Below are positions 27,092 to 35,347 of a stretch of 64,000 nucleotides of DNA, in pieces. Each line of letters begins with the position of its first letter. Positions within the stretch are counted from its first letter, which is position 1. The notes beneath the pieces are model-generated. The model was not told the origin of the DNA and made no database searches. It was given only the letters and a program-made list of their open reading frames with translations. Origin of the DNA: Marmoricola sp. (GTDB lineage Bacteria; Actinomycetota; Actinomycetes; Propionibacteriales; Nocardioidaceae); contig JAOPYE010000004.1 of the NCBI GenBank assembly GCA_025964775.1, forward strand, positions 97,761 to 161,760, in the 5' to 3' direction. The translations under genes and the position numbers were made by a program.

Positions 27092-27327
27092 CCCGAATTC
27101 GCATCCCTGCAAGAACTTCCGACGCGCTTGGGCGTGTTGCCGGGGTTCTGCGCAGGTCGGTGCCTACCTTGGTCTCACGACCCCAGGTTGACATAACATT
27201 AACCTTCTACTGGAGGGTTAGGGTTCCAGCTCAGGGTCGCTTCCCCAGACATACCGGAGCCGCACTGCAGACGGGCAGCGCGACACAGCAGAGCACTAGT
27301 CCATCAGGACCAGAAGGGGCACCCGCC
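27092..27327 (+). promoter_or_regulatory. ftsZ upstream region with TTGACA element and palindrome
   Basis: The 236-bp gap before ftsZ has no gene. It holds TTGACATAACATTAACC from 27188, with a consensus -35 hexamer, directly followed by an 8-bp inverted repeat with a 5-nt loop (TAACCTTC at 27200-27207, GAGGGTTA at 27213-27220). The palindrome could be an operator or a transcript hairpin. No convincing -10 is spaced 17 bp from TTGACA. Such a gap in an otherwise fused cluster argues for separate ftsZ expression. Confidence 0.5.
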
Positions 27328-28488
27328 ATGGCAGCACCACAGAACTACCTGGCCGTGATCAAGGTCGTGGGTATCGGTGGAGGTGGCGTCAACGCAGTCA
27401 ACCGGATGATCGAGGTCGGTCTGCGGGGCGTTGAGTTCATCGCGATCAACACCGATGCGCAGGCGCTCCTGATGAGCGACGCCGATGTGAAGCTCGACAT
27501 CGGCCGTGAGCTCACCCGGGGCCTCGGCGCCGGCGCCAATCCGGACGTGGGTGCGCGCGCCGCCGAGGACCACGCCGACGAGATCGAAGAAGTCATCAAG
27601 GGCGCCGACATGGTGTTCGTGACCGCTGGTGAGGGCGGTGGCACCGGGACCGGTGGCGCGCCGGTCGTCGCCAAGATCGCACGCTCCCTGGGAGCGCTGA
27701 CGATCGGCGTCGTGACCCGCCCGTTCGCCTTCGAAGGTCGCCGTCGCTCGGCGTCGGCGGAGGAGGGAATCGCCAACCTCCGTGAGGAGGTCGACACGCT
27801 GATCGTGATCCCGAACGACAAGCTGCTCTCGATCGCGGACCGCAACGTCAGCATGCTCGACGCGTTCAAGCAGGCCGACCAGGTCCTGCTGCAGGGCGTC
27901 TCGGGCATCACCGACCTGATCACCACGCCGGGCCTGATCAACCTGGACTTCGCTGACGTCAAGTCGGTGATGTCGAACGCCGGTTCCGCCCTGATGGGCA
28001 TCGGCTCGGCGCGCGGGGAGAACCGCGCGGTCGAGGCCGCCGAGCTGGCCGTCTCGAGTCCGTTGCTCGAGGAGTCGATCGACGGTGCGCAGGGTGTGCT
28101 GCTCTCGATCGCCGGTGGCTCGGACCTCGGCCTGTTCGAGATCAACGAGGCTGCTGCGATGGTGGCCGACGCGGTCCACCCCGAGGCGAACATCATCTTC
28201 GGTGCGACCATCGACGACGCGCTCGGTGACGAGGTGCGGGTCACGGTGATCGCCGCAGGGTTCGAGGGTGGACGTCCCAAGCGTCGCGAGGACGCTCAGG
28301 GTCTTCGCCGTCCGGCCCCGGCGGAGAGGAAGGTCCAGACCCAGGAGGAGACCCTGGCTGCGGCCAAGGCCATGGCCGCGGAGCGTCGCAGCGGCTCGAT
28401 GCCGGTGCACCGCGAGCCGGTTCCGGTCGGCGCGTCGAAGCGGCCCGACTTCGACGACGACCTCGACGTGCCCGACTTCCTGAAGTAG
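27328..28488 (+). CDS. ftsZ: Cell division GTPase FtsZ
   Basis: A 386-residue tubulin homologue forming the Z ring. [19 protein letters not shown] at the N-terminus, the GTP signature [15 protein letters not shown], the T7 synergy loop region [11 protein letters not shown] and the conserved C-terminal peptide [11 protein letters not shown], which binds SepF and other partners. ATG 27328 is chosen over long upstream in-frame starts because the family begins here. SD AGAAGGGG lies upstream. Confidence 0.97.
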   Translation: MAAPQNYLAVIKVVGIGGGGVNAVNRMIEVGLRGVEFIAINTDAQALLMSDADVKLDIGRELTRGLGAGANPDVGARAAEDHADEIEEVIKGADMVFVTAGEGGGTGTGGAPVVAKIARSLGALTIGVVTRPFAFEGRRRSASAEEGIANLREEVDTLIVIPNDKLLSIADRNVSMLDAFKQADQVLLQGVSGITDLITTPGLINLDFADVKSVMSNAGSALMGIGSARGENRAVEAAELAVSSPLLEESIDGAQGVLLSIAGGSDLGLFEINEAAAMVADAVHPEANIIFGATIDDALGDEVRVTVIAAGFEGGRPKRREDAQGLRRPAPAERKVQTQEETLAAAKAMAAERRSGSMPVHREPVPVGASKRPDFDDDLDVPDFLK

Positions 28489-28505
28489 GGCCGCGCGTCC
28501 TCGTC

Positions 28506-29240
28506 GTGTTCCTCCACCGCTCCTCGCTCGGCCCCGTCGACCTGGCCTTCACGGACAGGTATGGCGGGGTCAGCGGCGTTCCCTGGGACGAGCTGAACCT
28601 GGCGCTCGAGGGAGACGACCCGGCAGCGCTGGCGGAGAACCACGCGCGGGTGCTGGCCGGGTTCGCCGCCGGAGACGTGCTGGCCGACCTGCACCAGGTC
28701 CACGGCGTCGAGGTCGTGTACGCCGGTGCCGGCGGATTCGCGAGTCGGCCGGATGCCGACGCACTGGTCAGCGACGTGCCCGGCGTGACGCTGATGGTCA
28801 GGGCGGCCGACTGCGTCCCGGTCCTGCTGGCTGATCCGGACGCCGGGGTGATCGGCGCAGCGCACTCGGGTCGGCCCGGCCTCGCCGCTGGCGTCGTCCC
28901 TGCGACCATCGCCCGGATGCGCGACCTGGGAGCGACGTCGATCACCGCCTGGATCGGACCGCACGTCTGCGGAGCCTGCTACGAGGTCCCGGCCGCGATG
29001 CAGGCCGAGGTCGCCGCGCTCGTGCCGGCGGCGGTAGCGACGACGAGCTGGGGGACCCCGTCCCTGGACCTCGGCGCCGGGGTGCGAGCCCAGCTCGTCG
29101 CCGCCGGTGTCACGCTCATCGACCTGTCCCGGTGCACCCGTGAGTCGCCGGACCTCTACTCCTACCGTCGCGACGGCGCCGGCGCCGGCCGGCTTGCCGG
29201 GCTGATCAGGCTTGCCCGACAGAACGGGATGGGTACGTGA
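28506..29240 (+). CDS. pgeF: PgeF/YlmD multicopper-like (laccase-domain) protein
   Basis: A 244-residue protein of the YfiH/PgeF family (purine nucleoside phosphorylase/laccase fold; in E. coli a peptidoglycan editing factor). Metal-ligand context is visible: LHQVHG, RAADCVPVLLAD and GAAHSGRPGLAAGVV, with the usual HAGWRG varied to HSGRPG. It sits between ftsZ and yggS as in many Gram-positives. GTG 28506 start; the stop overlaps yggS by 4 bp. Confidence 0.88.
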   Translation: MFLHRSSLGPVDLAFTDRYGGVSGVPWDELNLALEGDDPAALAENHARVLAGFAAGDVLADLHQVHGVEVVYAGAGGFASRPDADALVSDVPGVTLMVRAADCVPVLLADPDAGVIGAAHSGRPGLAAGVVPATIARMRDLGATSITAWIGPHVCGACYEVPAAMQAEVAALVPAAVATTSWGTPSLDLGAGVRAQLVAAGVTLIDLSRCTRESPDLYSYRRDGAGAGRLAGLIRLARQNGMGT

Positions 29241-29935
29241 ACCGCCGCGACGAGCTCGAGGCCAACCTGGCCGTCGTACGAGGTCGCATTGCTGCTGCCT
29301 GTGCTGCCGCTGGGCGGTCGGTGGCCGACGTCGACCTGACCGTGGTCACCAAGTACTTCGGCGCGGCCGATGTCCGGTTGCTCGCGGACCTCGGGATCTC
29401 TGACGTGGGAGAGAACAAGCATCAGGAAGCCTCGGCGAAATCGGCGGAGTGCGCCGACCTGCACCTGAGGTGGCACTTCATCGGCTCCATCCAGAGCAAC
29501 AAGGCCGCTGCGGTGGCCGGTTACGCCGACGTCGTGGAATCCGTGGACCGGCTCAAGCTCGTCCCAGCCCTGAGCCGGGGTGCGGTCGAGACGGATCGGA
29601 TCGTCGAGTGCCTGGTGCAGGTGAGCCTGGACCCGTCATCGGCACCCGGCCGCGGCGGTGCCCGAGCCGAGGAGATCGACCTGCTCGCCGACGCGATCGC
29701 CGATGCCGAGGGTCTGCGGCTGAGCGGCGTGATGGCCGTCGCGCCACTGGGGGAGCCGGCCGGTCCGGCCTTCGAACACCTGGCCGCGATCGCCGCCGCG
29801 CTGCAGGCCGACCACCCGGGTGCCCGGGTGATCTCGGCGGGCATGAGCGGTGACCTCGAGGAGGCCGTGAAATACGGCGCGACACACGTACGCATTGGCT
29901 CGTCGGTCCTCGGTCCGAGGCCCTCGATCCAGTAA
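29237..29935 (+). CDS. YggS-type pyridoxal phosphate homeostasis protein
   Basis: A 232-residue PLP-binding TIM-barrel protein. The PLP lysine lies in LTVVTKYFGAADV; NKHQEASAK, LRWHFIGSIQSNKAAAV, SGVMAVAPLG and ISAGMSGDLEEAVKYGATHVRIGSSVLG are family motifs. Family members maintain PLP levels and have no known catalysis. Translationally coupled to pgeF. The stop codon overlaps TAACGT (29933-29938), a possible -10 for sepF. Confidence 0.9.
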   Translation: MNRRDELEANLAVVRGRIAAACAAAGRSVADVDLTVVTKYFGAADVRLLADLGISDVGENKHQEASAKSAECADLHLRWHFIGSIQSNKAAAVAGYADVVESVDRLKLVPALSRGAVETDRIVECLVQVSLDPSSAPGRGGARAEEIDLLADAIADAEGLRLSGVMAVAPLGEPAGPAFEHLAAIAAALQADHPGARVISAGMSGDLEEAVKYGATHVRIGSSVLGPRPSIQ

Positions 29936-30010
29936 CGTCCACCACAAGGCAGCACAGTCGGCGACAGGGGCCTCGTACGAGGTCGCACCAGGCGTAGAGG
30001 AAGAGGATTC

Positions 30011-30484
30011 ATGAGCGGCGCGATGCGGAAGATGGGCGTCTACCTCGGACTGCTCGAGGACGCCGACGGCGACTACGCCGAGCTCGACAACGCGTACGAC
30101 GAGCGACAGCCCGAGCCCGCGCGCGCTGCCGTCGCGAACATCTCCGAGCGCCGCCGTCCTGCTGCTGCTCCGGCACCGCAGCCGGCACCCCGCGCCTCCG
30201 CGCCGTTGTCACGGATCACGACCCTGCACCCGCGCACCTACAACGAGGCCCGGGTCATCGGCGAGAACTTCCGCGACGGCATCCCCGTGATCATGAACCT
30301 GTCCGAGATGTCGGACGTCGACGCCAAGCGCCTGGTCGACTTCGCCGCAGGTCTGGTCTTCTCGGTGCGCGGCACGATCGAGCGCGTCACCAGCAAGGTC
30401 TTCCTGCTCTCGCCGCCCAACGTCGAAGTGGCTGCGGAGGAGAAGGAGCTCTTGATCGAGGGTGGCTTCTTCAACCAGAGCTGA
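30011..30484 (+). CDS. sepF: Cell division protein SepF
   Basis: A 157-residue FtsZ-binding membrane anchor. An N-terminal amphipathic helix ([17 protein letters not shown]), an acidic/Pro-Ala linker, and the SepF fold from about residue 72 ([47 protein letters not shown]) to [23 protein letters not shown] precedes ATG 30011. In actinobacteria lacking FtsA, SepF tethers the Z ring. Confidence 0.95.
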   Translation: MSGAMRKMGVYLGLLEDADGDYAELDNAYDERQPEPARAAVANISERRRPAAAPAPQPAPRASAPLSRITTLHPRTYNEARVIGENFRDGIPVIMNLSEMSDVDAKRLVDFAAGLVFSVRGTIERVTSKVFLLSPPNVEVAAEEKELLIEGGFFNQS

Positions 30485-30493
30485 GCGGTCGTC

Positions 30494-30787
30494 GTGAATC
30501 CCGTCGGAGCCGCGATCAACGCGCTCCTCTACGCGTTCATCGGCTTGTTGCTCGTCCGTCTGGTCGTCGACTGGATCCAGATCTTCGCGCGGTCGTGGGC
30601 GCCGAGCGGCATCGTCCTGGTGCTCCTCGAGGTCGTCTACTCGATCACCGATCCGCCGATCGTGGCGTTCCGGCGGATCTTCAAGCCGATCCGGATCGGT
30701 GGGATGGCCCTCGATTTCAGCTTCCTGGCCGTCATGCTGGTGTGCTATCTGCTGATCTCGGTCAACAGCCTGATCTGGGCGGGTTGA
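30494..30787 (+). CDS. YggT family membrane protein
   Basis: A 97-residue protein with two transmembrane segments (about residues 4-22 and 72-92) and the YggT core ITDPPIVAFRRIFKPIRIGGMALDFSFL. The role is not well defined; in Gram-positives it lies between sepF and divIVA, as here. GTG 30494 starts 9 bp after sepF. Confidence 0.88.
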   Translation: MNPVGAAINALLYAFIGLLLVRLVVDWIQIFARSWAPSGIVLVLLEVVYSITDPPIVAFRRIFKPIRIGGMALDFSFLAVMLVCYLLISVNSLIWAG

Positions 30788-30882
30788 TAGCACTCCACAG
30801 GTGGGGAATGCCGACCGTGGGGTGAACGGCTATTGTTCAATCCCGCAAGAGTTTGTCCGACTAACGAAGAATGGGTGAGGTC

Positions 30883-31626
30883 ATGCCGCTGACGCCTGAG
30901 GACGTGAGCAACAAGCGCTTTACTCCGGTCCGGCTCCGTGAGGGCTACGACATGGGTGAGGTCGACCAGTTCCTCGACGAGGTCGAGGCGGAGCTGGATC
31001 GTCTCACCAAGGAGAACGACGACCTCCGGACGAAGCTCAGCGCAGCGCAGCGCGGTGGCGGAGAGGTTGCCGCACCGGCTGCCCCCGTCATCGAGAAGGC
31101 CCCGGAGCCTGTCGTGGCCGCGCCTGCACCGGTTGCTGCGGCTCCGGTCCAGGAAATTCGCGTGGCCACGGTCGCCGACGCCTCCAGCGCCGCGGCGAAG
31201 CTGCTCGAGATCGCCACCCGCAACGCCGACGAGCTCGTCGACGGGGCCAAGGAGGAGGCCGACCAGATCGTCGGCGCCGCCCGCACCAAGGCGGAGCGCC
31301 TCGAGGTCGAGACCAAGGCCAAGACGGACCGCCTCGAGTCCGACGCCCGGACCCGTGCCGCGATGCTCGACTCGGAGACCGAGGCCCGTCGCAAGGAGAT
31401 CTTCGGCAACCTCGAGAAGGAGAAGGACGCCCTCAACGGCGAGATCGAGGGCCTTCGCTCCTTCGAGCGCGAGTACCGCAGCCGCCTGAAGAGCTACTTC
31501 AGCCAGCAGCTCGAGGCTCTCGACGGCGCGGCCCAGGGCGGCACCCTTCCGGGTGGCCAGGCCGAGCACTCTCCCAAGCGACTGCGCAGCATCCTGGGCG
31601 AGGACTCCGAAGACACGAAGGGCTGA
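30883..31626 (+). CDS. wag31: Polar growth protein Wag31/DivIVA
   Basis: A 247-residue coiled-coil protein. The N-terminal lipid-binding domain MPLTPEDVSNKRFTPVRLREGYDMGEVDQFLDEVEAEL is diagnostic; a Pro/Ala-rich linker (about 65-95) and a long coiled coil (about 100-215) follow. Marks poles and septa and recruits the elongation machinery. Start 30883 matches the family; an in-frame ATG at 30871 exists. A TATTGT -10 candidate lies at 30831-30836, so it may have its own promoter. Confidence 0.93.
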   Translation: MPLTPEDVSNKRFTPVRLREGYDMGEVDQFLDEVEAELDRLTKENDDLRTKLSAAQRGGGEVAAPAAPVIEKAPEPVVAAPAPVAAAPVQEIRVATVADASSAAAKLLEIATRNADELVDGAKEEADQIVGAARTKAERLEVETKAKTDRLESDARTRAAMLDSETEARRKEIFGNLEKEKDALNGEIEGLRSFEREYRSRLKSYFSQQLEALDGAAQGGTLPGGQAEHSPKRLRSILGEDSEDTKG

Positions 31627-31646
31627 TCAGCCCGCACGTAGCAAGC

Positions 31647-31682
31647 CGAAAGGCGCCCCTCCTGACGGAGGGGCGCCTTTCG
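31647..31682. terminator. Strong hairpin terminator after wag31
   Basis: Arms at 31647-31662 and 31667-31682 pair perfectly over 16 bp (CGAAAGGCGCCCCTCC with its complement) around a TGAC loop, followed by CGTTTTCT. It ends the dcw unit, 20 bp after the wag31 stop. Being symmetrical and placed between convergent genes it could also stop ileS transcription on the other strand. Confidence 0.9.
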
Positions 31683-31806
31683 CGTTTTCTAGCCTCGTCA
31701 GGTGTGGTGTATGGCAAGGCGGAGGAGGGAACGCGTCCTTCAGCGGAGCGCCAGCGGAGCGGACGTCGACCGACGAAAACGCGGCCAGGTGCCGCGCCTC
31801 ACGGGG

Positions 31807-34800
31807 CTAGACCTTGAAGACGCTGAAGGAGAACCCGAGGTCCTCGTCGCGGAAGGTCAGGGTGTCGGGCGACTCGGACTCGGCCATGGTGCTGGCCAGC
31901 ACCTCGTCGGCGATCAGGCCGCTGTGTTCGGCGAAGGCGTCGGCTGCTTCTCCGGTGGCGAACCAGGTCAGCGCGATCCGGTCCGAGACCTCGAACCCGC
32001 TGGTCTTGCGGGCCTCCTGGATCATCCGGATCATCTCGCGGGCGAGCCCGGCACGAAGCAGCTCCGGGGTCAGCTCCAGGTCCAGGGCCACGGTCTCGCC
32101 CTGCTCGTTGACCACCGACCAGCCTTCACGGGGCCGCTCGGAGATGATCACCTCGTCGGAGAGCACCTCGACCTCGCTGCCGTCGACCAGCACCATCGCC
32201 CGACCCGACGCGGCCAGCGCTGCGGACAGTACGCCGGCATCGACCTCGGCGATCGCGGCCGCGACCTTCGGCGTCTCCTGGGCGAAGCGCTTGCCCAGCG
32301 CCCGGAAGTTGCCCTTGGCGGTGTGGTCGACCAGGTCGGCTCCGGCAGCGCTGATCGGCTCGATCGAGCCCAGGTTGAGCTCGTCGGCGACTTCGGCCCG
32401 CAGCTCGTCGTCGAGGCGTTCGTAGGCCGCCGTACCGACCAGGGCGCGACGCAGGGGTTGCCGGGTCCTGACCTTGGCGTCGGCACGCGCGGCACGTCCG
32501 AGCTCGACCAGGCGGCGCGCGATCGCCATCCGGGCGCCCAGATCGTCGTCGATCAACTCGCCGTCGATCCGTGGCCACGAGGCCAGGTGCACAGAGGGCG
32601 GCAGCTGATCGGAGGTCGAGGCAAACATGTCCTGCCAGACTCGCTCGGTGATGAACGGGGTGAGGGGTGCCATCAACAGCGTCACGACGTACAGGCACTC
32701 ATGCAGCGTCGCGAAAGCGGCCGGGTCACCCTTCCAGAATCGCCGGCGTGAACGGCGTACGTACCAGTTCGACAGGGAGTCGACGTACGCCGCCAGCAGG
32801 GCGCCCGCACGCTGCGTGTCGAAGTTCTCGAGGGCGTCAGTGACGGCGAGAGCCAGCCGGTGCGCTTCGGAGAGCGCCCAGCGATCCATCACCGGACGAT
32901 CTTCGATGTCGGGTGCCTCGTCCCCTGGCGCCCAGCCAGCGGCACGCGCGTAGAGCACCTGGAAGGCGACCGTGTTCCAGTAGGTCAGCAGCACCTTGCG
33001 GACGGTCTCGGTGATCGTCGCGTGCCCGACCCGGCGGGCCGACCACGGTGAGCCGCCGCACGCCATGAACCAGCGGACGGCGTCGGCACCGTGCTCGTCC
33101 ATGAGCGGGATCGGCTCGAGGATGTTGCCGAGGTGCTTGCTCATCTTGCGGCCGTCCTCGGCCAGGATGTGGCCCAGGCAGAGCACGTTCTTGTACGACG
33201 ACTCGTCGAAGACGGTCGTGCCGACGGCCATCAGCGTGTAGAACCAGCCGCGGGTCTGGTCGATCGCCTCGCAGATGAAGTCAGCCGGGTAGGCGGCCTC
33301 GAACTTCTCCTTCGAGCCCTCGACGTGCGGGTAGCCCCACTGCGCGAACGGCATCGAGCCGGAGTCGAACCACGCGTCGATCACCTCGGGCACGCGCGTC
33401 GCAACCGCACCGCAGCCCTCGGAGGGGCAGGCGAAGGTGATCGCGTCGACGTACGGGCGGTGCGGGTCGAGCGCGGACTGGTCGGTGCCGGTCAGCGCCG
33501 ACAGTTCTGCGAGGGATCCCACACAGGTCTGGTGGCCCTCGGCGCACCGCCAGATCGGCAACGGCGTACCCCAGTACCGGCTGCGGGACAGCGCCCAGTC
33601 GATGTTGTTCTCGAGCCAGTCGCCGTACCGGCCCCACTTGATGGTCTCGGGGTACCAGGTCGTCTTCTCGTTCTCGCGCAGAAGTGCGTCCTTGACCGCG
33701 GTCGTGCGCACGTACCAGGACGGCTGCGCGTAGTAGAGCAGGGCCGTATGGCAGCGCCAACAGTGCGGATAGCTGTGTTCGTAGGGGAGGTGGCGGAACA
33801 GCAGCGAGCGCTTCTCGAGGTCCGCGACCAGGTCGGTGTTGGCGTGCCGGAAGAACTGGCCGCCGACCAGCGGGACGTCGTCGGCGAAGTGGCCGTCGGC
33901 GTTGACCGGGTTCACCACCGGCAGGCCGTACGCCTTGCAGACGACCATGTCGTCGGCGCCGAAGGCGGGGGACTGGTGCACCAGGCCGGTGCCGTCCTCG
34001 GTGGTCACGTAGTCGGCCAGGACGACGAAGTGTGCAGGCCCTGTTTCGCTGTCAGGGAACGCCACCAGCTCGAACGGGCGCTGGTAGGTCCAGCGCTCCA
34101 TCTCGGCACCGGTGATCGAGGCGAGCTCGCTCTGCTCCTCACCCAGCACCGCGTCGAGCAACGGGCGCGCCACGACGACCTTGCGGCCCTCGTGCTCGGC
34201 CAGCACGTAGGTGACCTCCGGGTTCACCGCGACGGCGGTGTTCGACACCAGGGTCCACGGAGTCGTCGTCCAGACCAGCAGGTCAGCGCCCTGCCACGGA
34301 CCGCTGGTCAGCGGGAACCGCACGTAGACCGAGGGATCGGTGACGGTCTCGTAGCCCTGCGCGAGCTCGTGGTCGGACAGGCCCGTGCCGCAGCGCGGGC
34401 AGTACGGCGCGACCCGGTAGTCCTCGACCAGCAGGCCCTTGGCGTGGATCTGCTGCAGCGCCCACCAGACCGACTCGACGTAGGAGGAGTCCATGGTCCG
34501 GTACGGGTTGGCGGTGTCGACCCAGTAGCCCATCCGCTCGGTCATCTGCTCGAAGGCGCCGACGTGGCGCAGTACCGAGGTCCGGCAGCGCTCGTTGAAC
34601 TCGGCCACGCCGAAGGCCTCGATGTCGCCCTTGCCGGAGAACCCGAGCTCCTTCTCCACCGCCAGCTCGACCGGAAGGCCGTGGCAGTCCCAGCCGCCCT
34701 TGCGGACGACGTACCGGCCCTGCATCGTCTGGAACCGGGGGAAGACGTCCTTGAAGACGCGCGCTTCGACGTGGTGGGTGCCGGGCATGCCGTTGGCCGT

Positions 34801-34950
34801 CGGTGGACCCTCGTAGAAGGTCCACGGTCGGCCGTCCAACGTCTGCTCGATCGAGGTCTCGAAGGTCCGCTGCTCGGCCCAGAGGTCGAGCACGGCGCGT
34901 TCCAGCTCGGGCAGGTCGACCTGCGGGGGAACGGGGGTGTACTCGCTCAC
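31807..34950 (-). CDS. ileS: Isoleucyl-tRNA synthetase
   Basis: A 1047-residue class I synthetase. The HIGH-equivalent GMPGTHHVEAR (residues 54-64) and K602MSKH in EDGRKMSKHLGN form the active site; the CP1 editing domain lies between (WTTTPWTLVSNTAVAVNP), and C-x2-C pairs (YCPRCG, CWRC, CPSEGCG) are visible. The HHVE form and length resemble the eukaryote-like type 2 IleS. GTG 34950 is supported by an SD (GAAGGG) 5 nt upstream that is also the target of the T-box sequestrator. Confidence 0.95.
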   Translation of the reverse strand: MSEYTPVPPQVDLPELERAVLDLWAEQRTFETSIEQTLDGRPWTFYEGPPTANGMPGTHHVEARVFKDVFPRFQTMQGRYVVRKGGWDCHGLPVELAVEKELGFSGKGDIEAFGVAEFNERCRTSVLRHVGAFEQMTERMGYWVDTANPYRTMDSSYVESVWWALQQIHAKGLLVEDYRVAPYCPRCGTGLSDHELAQGYETVTDPSVYVRFPLTSGPWQGADLLVWTTTPWTLVSNTAVAVNPEVTYVLAEHEGRKVVVARPLLDAVLGEEQSELASITGAEMERWTYQRPFELVAFPDSETGPAHFVVLADYVTTEDGTGLVHQSPAFGADDMVVCKAYGLPVVNPVNADGHFADDVPLVGGQFFRHANTDLVADLEKRSLLFRHLPYEHSYPHCWRCHTALLYYAQPSWYVRTTAVKDALLRENEKTTWYPETIKWGRYGDWLENNIDWALSRSRYWGTPLPIWRCAEGHQTCVGSLAELSALTGTDQSALDPHRPYVDAITFACPSEGCGAVATRVPEVIDAWFDSGSMPFAQWGYPHVEGSKEKFEAAYPADFICEAIDQTRGWFYTLMAVGTTVFDESSYKNVLCLGHILAEDGRKMSKHLGNILEPIPLMDEHGADAVRWFMACGGSPWSARRVGHATITETVRKVLLTYWNTVAFQVLYARAAGWAPGDEAPDIEDRPVMDRWALSEAHRLALAVTDALENFDTQRAGALLAAYVDSLSNWYVRRSRRRFWKGDPAAFATLHECLYVVTLLMAPLTPFITERVWQDMFASTSDQLPPSVHLASWPRIDGELIDDDLGARMAIARRLVELGRAARADAKVRTRQPLRRALVGTAAYERLDDELRAEVADELNLGSIEPISAAGADLVDHTAKGNFRALGKRFAQETPKVAAAIAEVDAGVLSAALAASGRAMVLVDGSEVEVLSDEVIISERPREGWSVVNEQGETVALDLELTPELLRAGLAREMIRMIQEARKTSGFEVSDRIALTWFATGEAADAFAEHSGLIADEVLASTMAESESPDTLTFRDEDLGFSFSVFKV

Positions 34951-35185
34951 GGTGGCCCTTCGTCGTCGTGCGCCGCCCATCGGCAGTGCTCTCACGAAGG
35001 GACGAGGACCCGATTGTTCCGGGTTCCCGCGGTACCACCCTCCTTGGCCGCGCCCGGTGTCGCCACCGGACCTGGCCCGCTCTTCTTCGTTGCTGCCGGT
35101 TCTAGTCCGTTTCGAGGGGATCCGAGACGTTTCTTCCGGCGGCTCCGGGGTGATGGCCCCATCGATGCCCTGCAACTGGAGTCCA
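34951..35185 (-). promoter_or_regulatory. T-box leader of ileS (translational type)
   Basis: On the minus strand AGGGTGGTACCGCGGG (35041 downward) is a canonical T-box with the UGGNACC bulge at 35031-35037. Its AGGG and GCG can pair with CGTCCCT (around 34998-35004) to form the tRNA-binding antisequestrator. The overlapping CCCTTCGT (34994-35001) is perfectly complementary to ACGAAGGG (34956-34963), which is the ileS SD, so without uncharged tRNAIle the SD is hidden. A candidate AUC (Ile) specifier is at 35152-35154 in a short stem-loop, as in the ultrashort Stem I class known for actinobacterial ileS. No U-run terminator is seen. Confidence 0.88.
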
Positions 35186-35301
35186 GTGTGCCAGAGTCGT
35201 GCCGAGGCGATCACGCGGGTTTCCGCAGATTCTCGGTGGACCACGCACGGGACGGCGAGTTGAAGGGTTTGACCGTTCCACATATCCTCGCGGCCACTGG
35301 T

Positions 35302-35317
35302 TATGACGTACGTCATA
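35302..35317. promoter_or_regulatory. Perfect 16-bp palindrome upstream of the DksA-like gene
   Basis: TATGACGTACGTCATA is a perfect palindrome 30 bp before the start of the DksA-like gene and downstream of TTGACC (35269-35274). It has the shape of a dimeric repressor operator. I cannot name the regulator. The remainder of 35186-35347 shows no gene. Confidence 0.5.
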
Positions 35318-35347
35318 TTTCCTCTAGCCCGATAGGGGCGCTCCACG

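Noticed and set aside
27188..27216. TTGACA upstream of ftsZ as a complete consensus promoter
   Set aside because: The hexamer 17 bp downstream is TGGAGG, which is not a -10; I report the region as regulatory without claiming the promoter.
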